From Lacticaseibacillus zhaodongensis (GTDB taxonomy: Bacteria; Bacillota; Bacilli; Lactobacillales; Lactobacillaceae), in NCBI RefSeq assembly GCF_009687905.1, contig NZ_BLBG01000003.1:160033-224032 (forward strand): 64,000 nucleotides of DNA, given 5' to 3'. Positions 1 through 9,646 of the stretch are shown piece by piece; the first letter of the stretch is position 1; each line of letters starts with the position of its first letter. A program made the translations under genes and the position numbers. The notes below the pieces were generated by a model. The model was not told where the DNA came from and did no database searches. It saw only the letters and a list, made by a program, of their open reading frames with translations.

Positions 1-2502
1 CATGTGACTCCTACCGGTAAGACTAAGATCAGCAAGAACGCGATTCGTCGTCCCGGAACACAGGGTGCTAGCCGTGGGAACCATAACCACACTGCTGGTA
101 ACGAGCAGAGTCACCGCAATACGAACTCTGCTAATGGCAGCAACAATGGCCCACGCACCAACAGTCGTGGGGGTCAGAACTCTGGTAACCGCAACGGTAA
201 CCAGAATAACAATCGCGGCGGCCAGAGTTCTAACTATCGTGGCGGGAACCAGAGCAACAACCGTTACGGACAGGGTAGAAACAACACCCAGCGTCCGGCA
301 GCAGCGCCACGGCCAAACCTTGGTCGGGTAGCAGCAGCTGCAGAGCGTTTGCGTCAGCGCCAGCAGAGCGAATTCCAGACCTCCGCAGCACCAATCGGCC
401 GTTACGAAGAACCAAAGCCAGCCAAGAAGGTTGAAACACCAGCAGCAAAGCCAGCCGCAGCACAGCAGAGTGCTAAGCCAGCAGCAAGTGCTGCAAAGCA
501 AGCACCTGCACGTAGCCAAGCTACAAGTCAGCCGACCACTACTAACACTGCTAGTCACAACACAAACACGAACAGCAGTCAGTCTAGCAATGGTAGCCGC
601 TCAACCAGTTCCAACAACCGTCAGCGCAACTACCGCACTGGTCGTGAAACCCCATACAAGGGCAAGCGGAACAAGCGCGGCAAGCGTAATCGTCGTAATG
701 AAGCACCTAAGAAGCCAATGCCACAGCGTAAGGATCGGCCATTACCAGAAACATTGGTTTACACGGTCGGCATGAACGCGCAGGATCTGGGTAAGCTTTT
801 GCACCGTGAACCAGCTGAAATCATCAAGAAGTTGTTCATGCTCGGCGTGATGGTCAACCAGAACCAGAGTCTGGACAAGGACACAATCGAACTGGTTGCT
901 ACCGATTACGGCATTGACGCACAAGAAAAGGTCGAGGAAGATATCACCGACCTGGACAAGGTGTTCAAGGCTGAAAACGAGAGCACCGAGAACCTCAAGG
1001 CCCGCGCCCCAGTGGTTACCATCATGGGTCACGTTGACCATGGTAAGACGACCCTGCTTGACAAGCTGCGCCACACACACGTTACCGAAGGCGAAGCCGG
1101 TGGGATCACCCAGCATATTGGTGCTTACCAAGTGCGCTTGAACGACCGTCTCATCACCTTCCTGGACACCCCGGGGCACGCTGCCTTCACCAACATGCGT
1201 GCGCGTGGTGCTGACATCACCGATATTGTCGTGCTGGTTGTTGCTGCTGATGATGGGGTAATGCCACAAACCATCGAAGCGATTAACCATGCGCGTGCTG
1301 CTAACGCCCCAATTATCGTTGCGGTCAACAAGATCGATAAGCCGGGTGCTAATCCAGAACATGTTATCGAACAGCTCGCCAAGTACGACCTGATTCCTGA
1401 AGACTGGGGTGGCGACACCATCTTCGTTGAAATCTCTGCGAAGTTTGGCAAGAACATCGACCAGTTGCTCGAAATGATTCTGCTTGAAGCGGACATGCTT
1501 GAACTTAAGGCTAACCCTAAACAGAAGGCTGTCGGTACTGTTATCGAAGCCCGTCTGGACAAGGGTAAAGGTCCAGTTGCGACCGTCCTCGTTCAGCAAG
1601 GGACTTTGCACATCGGGGATCCTGTCGTTGTCGGGAACACCTTTGGCCGCATTCGGAATATGACCAACGACCGTGGCCGCCGCGTCAAGGAAGCTGGGCC
1701 AAGCATGCCAGTTGAAATTACTGGGATGTCTGATGTGCCGCAGTCCGCTGACCACCTGGTTGTCTTCGAAGATGAGAAGACTGCTCGGGCTGCCGGTGAA
1801 GAACGTGCAAAGCGCGCTCAGGACAAGAACCGTGAAGCTAAGAACACCGTAACCCTTGATAACCTCTTCGAATCAATGAAGGAAGGGCAACTCAAGGAAG
1901 TTGACGTCATCATCAAGGGTGATGTTCAGGGTTCTGTTGAAGCAATCGACAACTCCCTGCGCAAAATTCAGGTTGAGGGTGTCCGGGTCAACATCATTCA
2001 CAAGGCCGTTGGTGCCATCACGGAATCTGATGTTACCCTGGCCAGCGCTTCTAACGCGATCATCATCGGCTTCAACGTGCGGCCAACCGCACAGGCACGG
2101 GCTCAGGCTGATTCCGATAACGTTGATATTCGTCTGCACAGTGTCATTTACAAGGCAATCGACGAAATTGAAGCTGCCATGAAGGGTATGCTCGAACCTG
2201 TCTACGAAGAAAAGACGACTGGTTCCCTGACGGTTCGTGAGACCATCAAGGTTTCTAAGGTCGGTACGATTGCCGGCTGTATCGTTGATTCTGGTTACAT
2301 TACCCGCGATGCCGGCGTCCGCGTGATTCGCGACGGGATCGTTGTTCACGAAGGCAAGCTTGGTTCACTACGTCGCTTCAAGGACGATGTGAAGGAAGTT
2401 AAGTCCGGCTTCGAATGTGGTCTCTCAATTGAGAGCTACAACGACATCAAGGTTGATGATCAGATTGAAGCTTACACGATGGAAGAAGTGCCCGTTAAGT
2501 AA
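1..2502 (+). CDS. infB: Translation initiation factor IF-2 (5' truncated by the window)
   Basis: IF-2 is the GTPase that brings formyl-Met-tRNA to the 30S subunit and promotes subunit joining. The reading frame is open from the first base. A GTG at 4 could start it, but the usual IF-2 N-terminal domain is absent, so the true start lies upstream. A long low-complexity linker rich in Asn, Gly, Arg, Gln and Ala fills about the first 230 codons. The G domain follows: G1 GHVDHGKTT at 1027-1053, DTPGH at 1165-1179, NKID at 1327-1338. Then come domains II-IV ending in EEVPVK. rbfA follows after 48 bp, as in the usual nusA-infB-rbfA order. The identification is certain; only the N-terminus is missing. 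Confidence 0.97.
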   Translation, partial: HVTPTGKTKISKNAIRRPGTQGASRGNHNHTAGNEQSHRNTNSANGSNNGPRTNSRGGQNSGNRNGNQNNNRGGQSSNYRGGNQSNNRYGQGRNNTQRPAAAPRPNLGRVAAAAERLRQRQQSEFQTSAAPIGRYEEPKPAKKVETPAAKPAAAQQSAKPAASAAKQAPARSQATSQPTTTNTASHNTNTNSSQSSNGSRSTSSNNRQRNYRTGRETPYKGKRNKRGKRNRRNEAPKKPMPQRKDRPLPETLVYTVGMNAQDLGKLLHREPAEIIKKLFMLGVMVNQNQSLDKDTIELVATDYGIDAQEKVEEDITDLDKVFKAENESTENLKARAPVVTIMGHVDHGKTTLLDKLRHTHVTEGEAGGITQHIGAYQVRLNDRLITFLDTPGHAAFTNMRARGADITDIVVLVVAADDGVMPQTIEAINHARAANAPIIVAVNKIDKPGANPEHVIEQLAKYDLIPEDWGGDTIFVEISAKFGKNIDQLLEMILLEADMLELKANPKQKAVGTVIEARLDKGKGPVATVLVQQGTLHIGDPVVVGNTFGRIRNMTNDRGRRVKEAGPSMPVEITGMSDVPQSADHLVVFEDEKTARAAGEERAKRAQDKNREAKNTVTLDNLFESMKEGQLKEVDVIIKGDVQGSVEAIDNSLRKIQVEGVRVNIIHKAVGAITESDVTLASASNAIIIGFNVRPTAQARAQADSDNVDIRLHSVIYKAIDEIEAAMKGMLEPVYEEKTTGSLTVRETIKVSKVGTIAGCIVDSGYITRDAGVRVIRDGIVVHEGKLGSLRRFKDDVKEVKSGFECGLSIESYNDIKVDDQIEAYTMEEVPVK

Positions 2503-2550
2503 AGTGCTTTTCCGGTGCGTTTGTACCAGATTGGCAAGTAAGGAGCGACT

Positions 2551-2928
2551 ATGAAGCATCGTATTGGACGAGTTGAAACACAGATTCAGCGCGAAGTTGA
2601 CGACATCCTCCTCAAGCTGGTTAATGACCACCGTGTTAACGGTGTGACCATTACCGGGGTTGAGCTTACTGGGGACCTGCAGCAGGCGACAGTCTACTAC
2701 AGCACCCTGCAGGACGACGAGAAGACCAAGGCGCAGGCTCAAGAAGGTTTGGATAAGGCTACTGGTCTTATCCGCCGGGAAGTTGGCAAACGCATCCGTT
2801 TGTTCAAGGTGCCAACCATGACTTTTGCCCGGGATGAATCTGTTGAGTACGGGGCCAAAATCGACCGACTGATTGCTGAGGCCCGGAAGATTGACGATAT
2901 GACACCGAAAAATGATTCAGAAGACTAG
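2551..2928 (+). CDS. rbfA: Ribosome-binding factor A
   Basis: RbfA is a small KH-fold protein that binds the 30S subunit near 16S helix 1 and assists late maturation and cold adaptation. The 125-aa product starts MKHRIGRVETQIQREV and has the typical 'GVTITGVELTGDLQQATVYYS' type core (only its start is quoted: GVTITGVELT), with a charged C-terminal tail. AAGGAG lies just before the ATG. It follows infB directly and is closed by a strong terminator, so infB and rbfA probably share a transcript. The length is normal for the family. Confidence 0.95.
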   Translation: MKHRIGRVETQIQREVDDILLKLVNDHRVNGVTITGVELTGDLQQATVYYSTLQDDEKTKAQAQEGLDKATGLIRREVGKRIRLFKVPTMTFARDESVEYGAKIDRLIAEARKIDDMTPKNDSED

Positions 2929-2952
2929 GTTGAACTAGTTTTAATAACCGTC

Positions 2953-2992
2953 AAAATGGGACGTCTGGTGCAAGCCGGCGTCCCATTTTGTT
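2953..2992 (+). terminator. Rho-independent terminator after rbfA
   Basis: An 11-bp perfect stem (AAAATGGGACG at 2953-2963 with CGTCCCATTTT at 2979-2989) with a T-rich 3' side ends the infB-rbfA unit. Confidence 0.9.
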
Positions 2993-3057
2993 GTGGCAAA
3001 GAGTAGAATGTTACTAAGTAGTTTTAATTATTGCGCAAAGATAGGGGGTGGATTGCC

Positions 3058-3819
3058 ATCGACACCATCATCAAATTATACAAACCGTTCTTCGAAGCAA
3101 CAGATTGGCACGCCGCCCTTTTTACAGGTAGTGGCTTGCTGACGATTGCGATGCTAGCAGTCATGGAGTGCTTGCTTTCCGTTGATAATGCCGTTGTTCT
3201 GGCCACCCAGACGCGGTCGCTGGAAGACCCAGTCAAGGAACGCCACGCGCTGGTTTACGGCCTGTGGGGGGCATACTTGTTCCGCTTCATCGCCATTGGC
3301 CTGGGAACCTACCTAATGAAGTTCTGGGGCATCAAGGCCCTCGGTGCGGGTTACCTGCTGTACATGTCCCTGCACTTCTTCTATGAACAGCACAAGCCAA
3401 AGCCAACCGACACTGACACCGTTGTGCCTAAGAAAAAACGGTCGTTCTGGGGCACGGTGGCGACGATTGAACTGCTGGACATTGTTTTCTCAATTGACTC
3501 GATTTTGACGGCGCTGGCCATCGATAACAATCCGGTCATCGTGCTGCTGGGTGGGTGTATCGGCATCCTCGCAATGCGGCTGGTCGCGCAGGTGATGATC
3601 ACCTTGTTGGCCCGAATTCCGGAGCTGCTCTACATGGCTTACGTGCTGATTGCGGTGATTGCAATCAAGCTGGCACTGAGCCTGCCGATGATCAATATCG
3701 AAATTCCAAACGTTGCCTTTAGCCTCTTCGTTTTTGGCGCGTTCGGCGTGACAATGTTCTGGCATTACCGCAAGGAGCAGCAAAACGGCATCAAGCACAC
3801 GCACAAGGAGAATAAATAG
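3058..3819 (+). CDS. TerC/YkoY-type integral membrane protein
   Basis: A TerC family membrane protein (PF03741). Relatives act in metal-ion handling, for example manganese export or metalation of secreted proteins. Acidic residues in membrane segments are seen in 'MECLLSVDNAVV' and 'DIVFSIDSILTAL', the paired SxDN/SxDS motifs typical of the family. About seven hydrophobic segments are present and the C-terminal end is basic and His-rich. The start is unusual. A TTG at 3031 is the only conventional start codon in frame, but it has no ribosome site. A strong AGGGGGTGG at 3043-3051 instead sits ahead of in-frame ATT (3052) and ATC (3058). The product would then begin (M)DTIIKLYKPFF. The last base of its TAG is the first base of the truB GTG, so the two genes are coupled. 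Confidence 0.85.
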   Translation: MDTIIKLYKPFFEATDWHAALFTGSGLLTIAMLAVMECLLSVDNAVVLATQTRSLEDPVKERHALVYGLWGAYLFRFIAIGLGTYLMKFWGIKALGAGYLLYMSLHFFYEQHKPKPTDTDTVVPKKKRSFWGTVATIELLDIVFSIDSILTALAIDNNPVIVLLGGCIGILAMRLVAQVMITLLARIPELLYMAYVLIAVIAIKLALSLPMINIEIPNVAFSLFVFGAFGVTMFWHYRKEQQNGIKHTHKENK

Positions 3820-4745
3820 TGATTGACGGATTTATTGCCATTAACAAGGCGCCGGGGATGGGATCCACCGACGTCGTCTATAAAGTACGCAAAATCGTGC
3901 ACATGAAGCGCGTCGGCCATTCCGGCACCCTGGATCCGGCCGTGAACGGCGTGCTGCCGATCGCACTCGGCTCCGCAACCAAGGCCATCAGTCGCCTGCA
4001 AGACAGCGGCAAAATTTACACCGGCAGCATCACTTTTGGCTTCGCGACGACTACCGAAGACATGGAAGGAGAGGTCGTTGAACGCACACCGCTGACCGTG
4101 CCGATTCCGGACGAGCGCATCGACGCCGCCATGCAGAGCTTTATCGGTGATATCATCCAAATCCCACCGATGTACTCCGCGGTGAAGGTCAATGGCCGGC
4201 GTTTGTACGATTATGCACGTGCCGGCGAGACGGTCGAACGGCCCCAGCGCCACGCAAGTATTTATGATTTTCGGCGCACCAGTGCCACCCGCTTTGACGC
4301 CGATCAGGGAACGCAAACTTTTGAATTCAGCGCCCACGTTGGTAAGGGGACTTATATCCGCACGCTGGCCGTTGACCTCGGTAAACGGCTGGACCTTGCT
4401 GCTACAATGACGCAGCTGACCCGGACCGAAAGCGGCGGCTTTGTGCTGGAAGAATCCGTCACGCTGGAGCAACTCGCCGCCGCCGCGGAAGCAGACCAGT
4501 TACTGACGTTAGTGCGGCCTGTGCAGCATGCTTACGCTGGCTTGACCAGCTACGCACTCGCAGACTGGCAGTGGGAATCCGTGCAGCACGGGAACTTTTT
4601 GAAGTTGCCGTCCACGGATGATGAGTTGATTTTGACCTACCAGGGCATCATGAAGGCCCTGTATAAGCTTGATGCAGACGGTTCCTACCACCCGGAGACC
4701 ATGTACCTGAGCAATTCGTTTGGAGGCGACAACAGTGCAAACTAG
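3819..4745 (+). CDS. truB: tRNA pseudouridine(55) synthase
   Basis: TruB converts U55 of the T-loop of tRNAs to pseudouridine. The 308-aa product begins MIDGFIAINKAPGMGSTDVV and carries the catalytic motif HSGTLDPAVNGVLP, with the nucleophile Asp in GTLDP (about residue 39). The later 'VGKGTYIRTLAVDLG' type block is also present, followed by a C-terminal extension. GTG start at 3819 with AAGGAG at 3804-3809. It overlaps the stop of the TerC gene by one base and ribF by 11 bp, which suggests translational coupling. Confidence 0.95.
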   Translation: MIDGFIAINKAPGMGSTDVVYKVRKIVHMKRVGHSGTLDPAVNGVLPIALGSATKAISRLQDSGKIYTGSITFGFATTTEDMEGEVVERTPLTVPIPDERIDAAMQSFIGDIIQIPPMYSAVKVNGRRLYDYARAGETVERPQRHASIYDFRRTSATRFDADQGTQTFEFSAHVGKGTYIRTLAVDLGKRLDLAATMTQLTRTESGGFVLEESVTLEQLAAAAEADQLLTLVRPVQHAYAGLTSYALADWQWESVQHGNFLKLPSTDDELILTYQGIMKALYKLDADGSYHPETMYLSNSFGGDNSAN

Positions 4746-5679
4746 AGACATCATGCCGCCACTGACAGCAGCGGACCGGCCAGCTGAGCCGGTCGTGCTG
4801 GTGCTGGGCTTTTTTGACGGTGTGCATCGTGGGCACCAGCACGTCATTGCAGCCGGGAGAGCCGAAGCCAAGCGGCGCGGTTTGCGGCTGGCACTCATGA
4901 CCTTCGACAAACACCCGGCCATTGTGTATGGTGGTGCGGACGAGGCTAGTTTCACCTACCTATCGCCGCGGAAACGAAAAGCACAGCTCATGGAACAATG
5001 CGGTGTTGATGATTACTACATTGTGCACTTCACGCCGGAGTTCGCGCACCTGCAACCACAAGCATTTGTGGACCAGTACCTAGTCGGGCTGAATGCCGCC
5101 GTGGTGGTTGCTGGGTTCGACTACACGTATGGCAAGCGTGATGTTGCCAACATGGCCTTGCTCCCAGGTTACGCGCAGGGTCGGTTTGAGGTTGTTGAGG
5201 TGCCAGAGCTTGATGATGGGGGCAGTAAGGTCAGTTCCACCCGCATTCGCCAGGCTCTAGCCAGTGCCGACGTGGACGCAGCCAACCAGTTGCTCGGTTA
5301 CCATTATCAGACCACTGGGATTGTTATCCACGGTGAGGCGCGGGGGCGGACACTAGGTTACCCCACGGCTAATATCCAAAGTGGAGTTCAGGAGGAGATT
5401 CCGGGGATCGGTATTTACACGGTCCGGATGTTCGTTAACGGTAAGTGGCAGCCGGGGATGGCCTCGGTCGGGCGCAACGTCACTTTTGGTGCTGGTCGCA
5501 ACGTGACCTTGGAAATTAACCTCTTTGATTTTACCGGTGACATTTACGGTGCCGCCGTGCAAGTCGAGTGGCTGCATTACCTGCGTGGTGAAGTCAAGTT
5601 TACAGGTGCAGAGGGTCTCATTAAGCAGCTGGCCCAAGACGAGATTAACAGTAAGGCGTATTTGGCAAAATTAAATTAG
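4735..5679 (+). CDS. ribF: Bifunctional riboflavin kinase / FAD synthetase
   Basis: RibF phosphorylates riboflavin to FMN and adenylates FMN to FAD. The N-terminal half is an adenylyltransferase with 'VLGFFDGVHRGHQ' (HxGH-like nucleotide-binding loop) and 'SSTRIRQAL'. The C-terminal half is the flavokinase with 'GRTLGYPTANI', the family PTAN motif. The GTG at 4735 is the best start because GGAGG lies at 4722-4726, which places the beginning inside the 3' end of truB. The longer TTG at 4720 would overlap that ribosome site. The product is 314 aa, normal for the family. truB-ribF adjacency is typical of Firmicutes. Confidence 0.95.
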   Translation: MQTRDIMPPLTAADRPAEPVVLVLGFFDGVHRGHQHVIAAGRAEAKRRGLRLALMTFDKHPAIVYGGADEASFTYLSPRKRKAQLMEQCGVDDYYIVHFTPEFAHLQPQAFVDQYLVGLNAAVVVAGFDYTYGKRDVANMALLPGYAQGRFEVVEVPELDDGGSKVSSTRIRQALASADVDAANQLLGYHYQTTGIVIHGEARGRTLGYPTANIQSGVQEEIPGIGIYTVRMFVNGKWQPGMASVGRNVTFGAGRNVTLEINLFDFTGDIYGAAVQVEWLHYLRGEVKFTGAEGLIKQLAQDEINSKAYLAKLN

Positions 5680-5691
5680 CAGGTAGATTTG

Positions 5692-5730
5692 GCGTCCCGT
5701 TGACGGTTAGGTAGCGGGACGCTATTTTGT
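5692..5730 (+). terminator. Terminator after ribF
   Basis: GCGTCCCG (5692-5699) pairs with CGGGACGC (5715-5722) and is followed by TATTTTGT. It closes the TerC-truB-ribF unit. Confidence 0.85.
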
Positions 5731-5827
5731 TACCGATTAGCAGTGACTGCTAATTGAGTTTTCGGCTCAATCCCTAGGTCTAGAGACTGATTTACAAAGA
5801 TTTTTGTGGAAAATTAGCACCGGGACA

Positions 5828-5859
5828 TTGACATTGCTAATTGTGGGGCGTAATATAAT
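5828..5859 (+). promoter_or_regulatory. Vegetative promoter of the hrcA operon
   Basis: TTGACA at 5828-5833 with a -10 in the stretch TAATATAAT (5851-5859). TAATAT gives a 17-bp spacer. It lies immediately upstream of the CIRCE element, the standard layout of an HrcA-controlled promoter. Confidence 0.75.
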
Positions 5860-5864
5860 GGTCG

Positions 5865-5891
5865 TTAGCACTTAGGAAATATGAGTGCTAA
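5865..5891 (+). promoter_or_regulatory. CIRCE operator (HrcA binding site)
   Basis: TTAGCACTT (5865-5873), nine-base spacer, GAGTGCTAA (5883-5891). The consensus left arm ends in CTC, so this copy has one mismatch. It lies between the promoter and the ribosome site of hrcA, so HrcA should repress its own operon until heat shock titrates GroEL. No second CIRCE was seen before dnaK or dnaJ. Confidence 0.95.
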
Positions 5892-5906
5892 AAGGAGGTG
5901 GCAAAC

Positions 5907-6944
5907 ATGCTGACGAAGCGCGAATTAACGGTACTCAACGAGATCATTAAGCTTTACACGGAAAACGGGCAGCCCGTTGGTAGCAAGAAGCTGCTGAGCA
6001 CCCTTCCGATGCATGTTAGTTCCGCCACGATTAGAAACGATATGGCGGCACTCGAAAACGAGGGCCTCATTCGGAAGACGCACAGTAGTTCCGGCCGCGT
6101 GCCCAGCGCCCGGGGATACCGCTTCTACCTCGACCACATGTTGACGCCGGCTTCGGTGCCAGCTAATGACATTCAGGAGATTCGGAATTCCTTTGGTGGT
6201 GAGTTCAACCGGATAGATGATATCGTCGAGCAATCGGCCCGCATTTTGTCACAACTCACGTCCTACACCGCAATCACACTCGGTCCCGAAGTTTCGGCCT
6301 TGAAGTTGGAAGGCTTCCGGCTGGTTTCACTTGGCGGGCGCCGCGTGATGGCGATTCTGGTGTCGAGTGATGGCAGTGTGCAGAACAAAGCGTTCACCCT
6401 GCCGGAGGGAATCAAGTCTGAGGATGTTGAGGCTGCGATTCGGATCGTTAACGACAAGCTGGTTGGCTTGCCACTGACCGATGTGGCCCAGAAGTTGCAG
6501 ACAGACGTTCCGGCAATGCTCATGCAGCATCTGTCGACACCAGACGGGTTCCTCGATGTGTTTGGCGGCGTCCTGAAGCAGGCGGTCACCGAGCGTTTCT
6601 ACGTCGGCGGACGGTTAAACTTGATGGATTACTTCGAACCGAATGACGTGAGCGAGTTGAAACGAGTGCTCGGCATCATGGACCAGAGCGATGCCATCAA
6701 CCGCTTGATTGCGACTGACAATGATTCACCGATCTCGGTACGTTTAGGACCGGAGATGTCGGATGAATCACTCAAGCGCCTGTCCATCATCACCGCACAC
6801 TATTCCGTCGGCGAACACGGCCGCGGAACGATTGCGATTCTGGGACCAACATCGATGCCTTACTCCAAAATGATTGGGTTGCTCGATGCGTTCCGGGGTG
6901 AACTCGCTAAGCGTTTAACCAATTACTACAACGATTTGCATTGA
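5907..6944 (+). CDS. hrcA: Heat-inducible transcription repressor HrcA
   Basis: HrcA binds CIRCE and represses the class I heat-shock genes. Its activity depends on GroEL. The N-terminal winged helix is clear ([17 protein letters not shown], then '[13 protein letters not shown]' as recognition helix and '[14 protein letters not shown]'). The C-terminal part is the GAF-like dimerisation domain. Start is ATG 5907 with AAGGAGG at 5892-5898; an in-frame GTG at 5898 overlaps that site and is unlikely. The 345-aa length is normal. It is the first gene of the hrcA-grpE-dnaK-dnaJ group. Confidence 0.96.
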   Translation: MLTKRELTVLNEIIKLYTENGQPVGSKKLLSTLPMHVSSATIRNDMAALENEGLIRKTHSSSGRVPSARGYRFYLDHMLTPASVPANDIQEIRNSFGGEFNRIDDIVEQSARILSQLTSYTAITLGPEVSALKLEGFRLVSLGGRRVMAILVSSDGSVQNKAFTLPEGIKSEDVEAAIRIVNDKLVGLPLTDVAQKLQTDVPAMLMQHLSTPDGFLDVFGGVLKQAVTERFYVGGRLNLMDYFEPNDVSELKRVLGIMDQSDAINRLIATDNDSPISVRLGPEMSDESLKRLSIITAHYSVGEHGRGTIAILGPTSMPYSKMIGLLDAFRGELAKRLTNYYNDLH

Positions 6945-6986
6945 TGAACCGTTAAATTAATAACTGAAATAGAAGGGAGCCAGAGG

Positions 6987-7547
6987 ATGAGCAAGCAGGA
7001 AGACAAGCAGTCCCAGGCAACTGGGGAGGATATCAAGAAAGAAGTTCTTGAGAATTCCGCGAAGGATTTGGAGCATTTGAGCCAGGAAGTTGGCGGCGAG
7101 AATGCCAGCGAACTCAAGCAGCAGCGCGACAATTTTGAAGATAAATACTTGCGTGCTGCCGCTGAGATTCAGAACATGAACGCACACTTCAAGAAGGAGC
7201 GTGCGGACCTGCTTCACTATGACGGGCAGAAGGTCATCACCGACATCCTACCGGTTCTGGATAATCTGGAGCGTGCGCTGCAGGCCGAAGTCACTGACGA
7301 TGGCGCGCAGCAGTTGAAGAAGGGCGTGGAGATGGTTTATGAGCATCTGCGCAAAACCCTGCAGGATGCGAACGTTACCGAGATCAAGAGTCTTGGCGTG
7401 AAGTTCGATCCGACCGTGCACCAAGCTGTCCAAACGGTTCCCGCTGATAAAGATCACCCAAAGGATACCGTAGTTAAGGTTCTGCAGCGTGGTTACAAGC
7501 TGCATGAACGGGTATTACGGCCCGCGATGGTTGTTGTCAGCAATTAG
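6987..7547 (+). CDS. grpE: Nucleotide exchange factor GrpE
   Basis: GrpE releases ADP from DnaK. The 186-aa protein has the expected acidic, coiled-coil N-terminal half (roughly residues 15-80), including 'KYLRAAAEIQNMNAHFKKE', and a beta-rich C-terminal domain with 'LGVKFDPTVHQAV' and a terminal 'LRPAMVVVSN'. ATG 6987 follows GAAGGGAG. It lies 42 bp after hrcA and ahead of dnaK, so it should be co-expressed under CIRCE control. Confidence 0.95.
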   Translation: MSKQEDKQSQATGEDIKKEVLENSAKDLEHLSQEVGGENASELKQQRDNFEDKYLRAAAEIQNMNAHFKKERADLLHYDGQKVITDILPVLDNLERALQAEVTDDGAQQLKKGVEMVYEHLRKTLQDANVTEIKSLGVKFDPTVHQAVQTVPADKDHPKDTVVKVLQRGYKLHERVLRPAMVVVSN

Positions 7548-7564
7548 CCCCGCATAAGCGGCTA

Positions 7565-7617
7565 CTTCTCAGTCAAGGCTGAGACACTAACTTAGTGTTT
7601 GAGCCTTGACCGAGAAG
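7565..7617 (+). other. Long hairpin between grpE and dnaK
   Basis: A bulged stem of about 15 bp (CTTCTC and GTCAAGGCT at 7565-7580 with AGCCTTGAC and GAGAAG at 7602-7617) carries a smaller inner hairpin (ACACTAA/TTAGTGT). There is no run of T after it, so it is a poor terminator. It may be an mRNA processing or stability site that sets dnaK levels apart from hrcA-grpE. Confidence 0.7.
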
Positions 7618-7678
7618 GTAACTGAGCTTTTGTCCCGGGCACATTAAATCAATAAAAAATTGAAACGAGGTTTGTAAA

Positions 7679-9538
7679 ATGTCAAAAGTTATTGGTATTG
7701 ACTTAGGTACGACTAACAGTGCCGTTGCCGTACTTGAAGGTGGCGAGCCAAAAATCATCACCAACCCAGAAGGTAACCGCACGACTCCATCTGTAGTTGC
7801 GTTCAAGGATGGCGAGATTCAGGTTGGGGAAGTTGCAAAGCGTCAGGCAATCACCAACCCAGATACTATCAGCTCCATCAAGCGCCACATGGGTGAAGCG
7901 GGTTACACCGTTAAAGTTGGCGACAAGAACTACACTCCTCAGGAAATTTCCGCGATGATCCTGCAGTACATCAAGAAGTTTGCTGAAGATTACCTTGGCG
8001 AAAAGGTTACGGATGCGGTTGTTACCGTACCTGCATACTTCAACGACAGCCAGCGTCAGGCGACTAAGGACGCTGGTAAGATTGCCGGCTTGACCGTTAA
8101 GCGGATCGTTAACGAACCAACCGCTTCCGCACTGGCATACGGGCTCGACAAGTCTGATAAGGATGAAAAAGTCCTCGTTTATGACCTTGGTGGTGGTACT
8201 TTTGATGTTTCCATCCTGCAGCTTGGTGATGGTGTCTTCGAAGTTCTCTCCACGAACGGTGATACGCACCTTGGTGGTGATGACTTCGACAAGAAGATCA
8301 TGGACTGGCTTATCAAGAACTTTAAGGACGAAAACGGCGTTGACTTGTCTCAGGACAAGATGGCACTCCAGCGGTTGAAGGATGCGGCTGAAAAGGCTAA
8401 GAAGGACCTGTCTGGTGTATCTTCCACCCAGATTTCCCTGCCATTCATCTCCGCTGGTGCTAACGGCCCACTCCACTTGGAGCAGACATTGACCAGAGCT
8501 AAGTTCGATGAACTGACCCAGGACCTCGTTGACCGTACCCGGATTCCAGTTCAGAACGCTCTGAAGGATGCTGGCCTCTCAACTGGTGAAGTTGACAAGG
8601 TTATCCTCAACGGTGGTTCTACCCGGATTCCAGCCGTTCAGGAAGCTGTTAAGAGCTGGACTGGCAAAGACCCAGACCACTCCATCAACCCTGATGAAGC
8701 CGTTGCTTTGGGTGCTGCTATCCAGGGTGGTGTTATCACTGGTGATGTTAAGGACGTTGTTCTGCTTGACGTTACCCCACTTTCCCTTGGGATTGAAACC
8801 ATGGGTGGTGTGTTCACCAAGCTGATCGACCGGAACACAACAATTCCAACCAGCAAGTCCCAAGTCTTCAGTACCGCTGCTGACAACCAGCCAGCCGTTG
8901 ACATCCATGTTCTGCAAGGTGAACGTCCAATGGCCGCTGACAACAAGACGCTTGGTCGCTTCCAGCTGACTGACATTCCTGCTGCTCCTCGTGGTGTACC
9001 TCAGATCGAAGTTAAGTTCGACATCGACAAGAACGGGATCGTTCAGGTTTCCGCTAAGGATATGGGGACTGGCAAGTCACAGAACATCACGATCAAGAGT
9101 TCATCAGGCCTGTCCGATGAAGAAATCGACCGGATGGTTAAGGAAGCTAAGGAAAATGAAGATGCCGACAAGAAGCGCAAGGAAGAAGTTGACCTGCGTA
9201 ACGATGTTGACCAGCTGATTTTCCAGACTGACAAGACGTTGAAGGATCTTAAGGGCAAGGTTTCCGATGAAGAAATCAAGAAGGCTCAAGATGCTGAAGA
9301 AGAGCTGAAGAAGGCTCAACAGGATAACGACCTCGAGGCTATGAAGACTAAGCGGGATGCTTTGTCCAAGATCGTTCAGGACCTGACCGTAAAGCTTTAC
9401 GAGCAGGCTCAGAAGGATCAGGCTGCTAAGGGCGACAATGCGCAGTCAGGTGCTGCCGACGCTAAGAGTGATAACAAGGGCTCTGACGACGACACGATTA
9501 ACGGCGATTACAAAGACGTTAACGACGACAAGAAGTAA
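7679..9538 (+). CDS. dnaK: Chaperone DnaK (Hsp70)
   Basis: DnaK is the ATP-dependent Hsp70 chaperone. The 619-aa protein begins [14 protein letters not shown], the phosphate 1 motif. It contains '[19 protein letters not shown]', '[12 protein letters not shown]' and '[12 protein letters not shown]', the other nucleotide-binding motifs. A substrate-binding domain follows, then a helical lid and a disordered acidic tail ending DVNDDKK. It lacks the long N-terminal insertion of Gram-negative DnaK, as expected for Firmicutes. A ribosome site AACGAGG precedes the ATG. Its own terminator follows, but dnaJ lies only 108 bp on. Confidence 0.98.
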   Translation: MSKVIGIDLGTTNSAVAVLEGGEPKIITNPEGNRTTPSVVAFKDGEIQVGEVAKRQAITNPDTISSIKRHMGEAGYTVKVGDKNYTPQEISAMILQYIKKFAEDYLGEKVTDAVVTVPAYFNDSQRQATKDAGKIAGLTVKRIVNEPTASALAYGLDKSDKDEKVLVYDLGGGTFDVSILQLGDGVFEVLSTNGDTHLGGDDFDKKIMDWLIKNFKDENGVDLSQDKMALQRLKDAAEKAKKDLSGVSSTQISLPFISAGANGPLHLEQTLTRAKFDELTQDLVDRTRIPVQNALKDAGLSTGEVDKVILNGGSTRIPAVQEAVKSWTGKDPDHSINPDEAVALGAAIQGGVITGDVKDVVLLDVTPLSLGIETMGGVFTKLIDRNTTIPTSKSQVFSTAADNQPAVDIHVLQGERPMAADNKTLGRFQLTDIPAAPRGVPQIEVKFDIDKNGIVQVSAKDMGTGKSQNITIKSSSGLSDEEIDRMVKEAKENEDADKKRKEEVDLRNDVDQLIFQTDKTLKDLKGKVSDEEIKKAQDAEEELKKAQQDNDLEAMKTKRDALSKIVQDLTVKLYEQAQKDQAAKGDNAQSGAADAKSDNKGSDDDTINGDYKDVNDDKK

Positions 9539-9557
9539 GCGCACATGACGACGAAGG

Positions 9558-9590
9558 GCCAAAGTTCGCGCTGCGGACTTTGGCTTTTTG
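9558..9590 (+). terminator. Terminator after dnaK
   Basis: GCCAAAGT (9558-9565) pairs with ACTTTGGC (9577-9584) and five T follow. It sits between dnaK and dnaJ and may reduce read-through into dnaJ. Confidence 0.85.
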
Positions 9591-9646
9591 TTAGTGCTGT
9601 GCTATTCTGAGAATGCATTGGCGACAATTGTTTAAGGAGGCCAACG

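Noticed and set aside
742..1755. Long minus-strand open frame inside infB (and similar ones over dnaJ, GT2, galE and the phosphatase)
   Set aside because: They mirror the codon bias of a clear gene on the other strand and have no ribosome site or domains.
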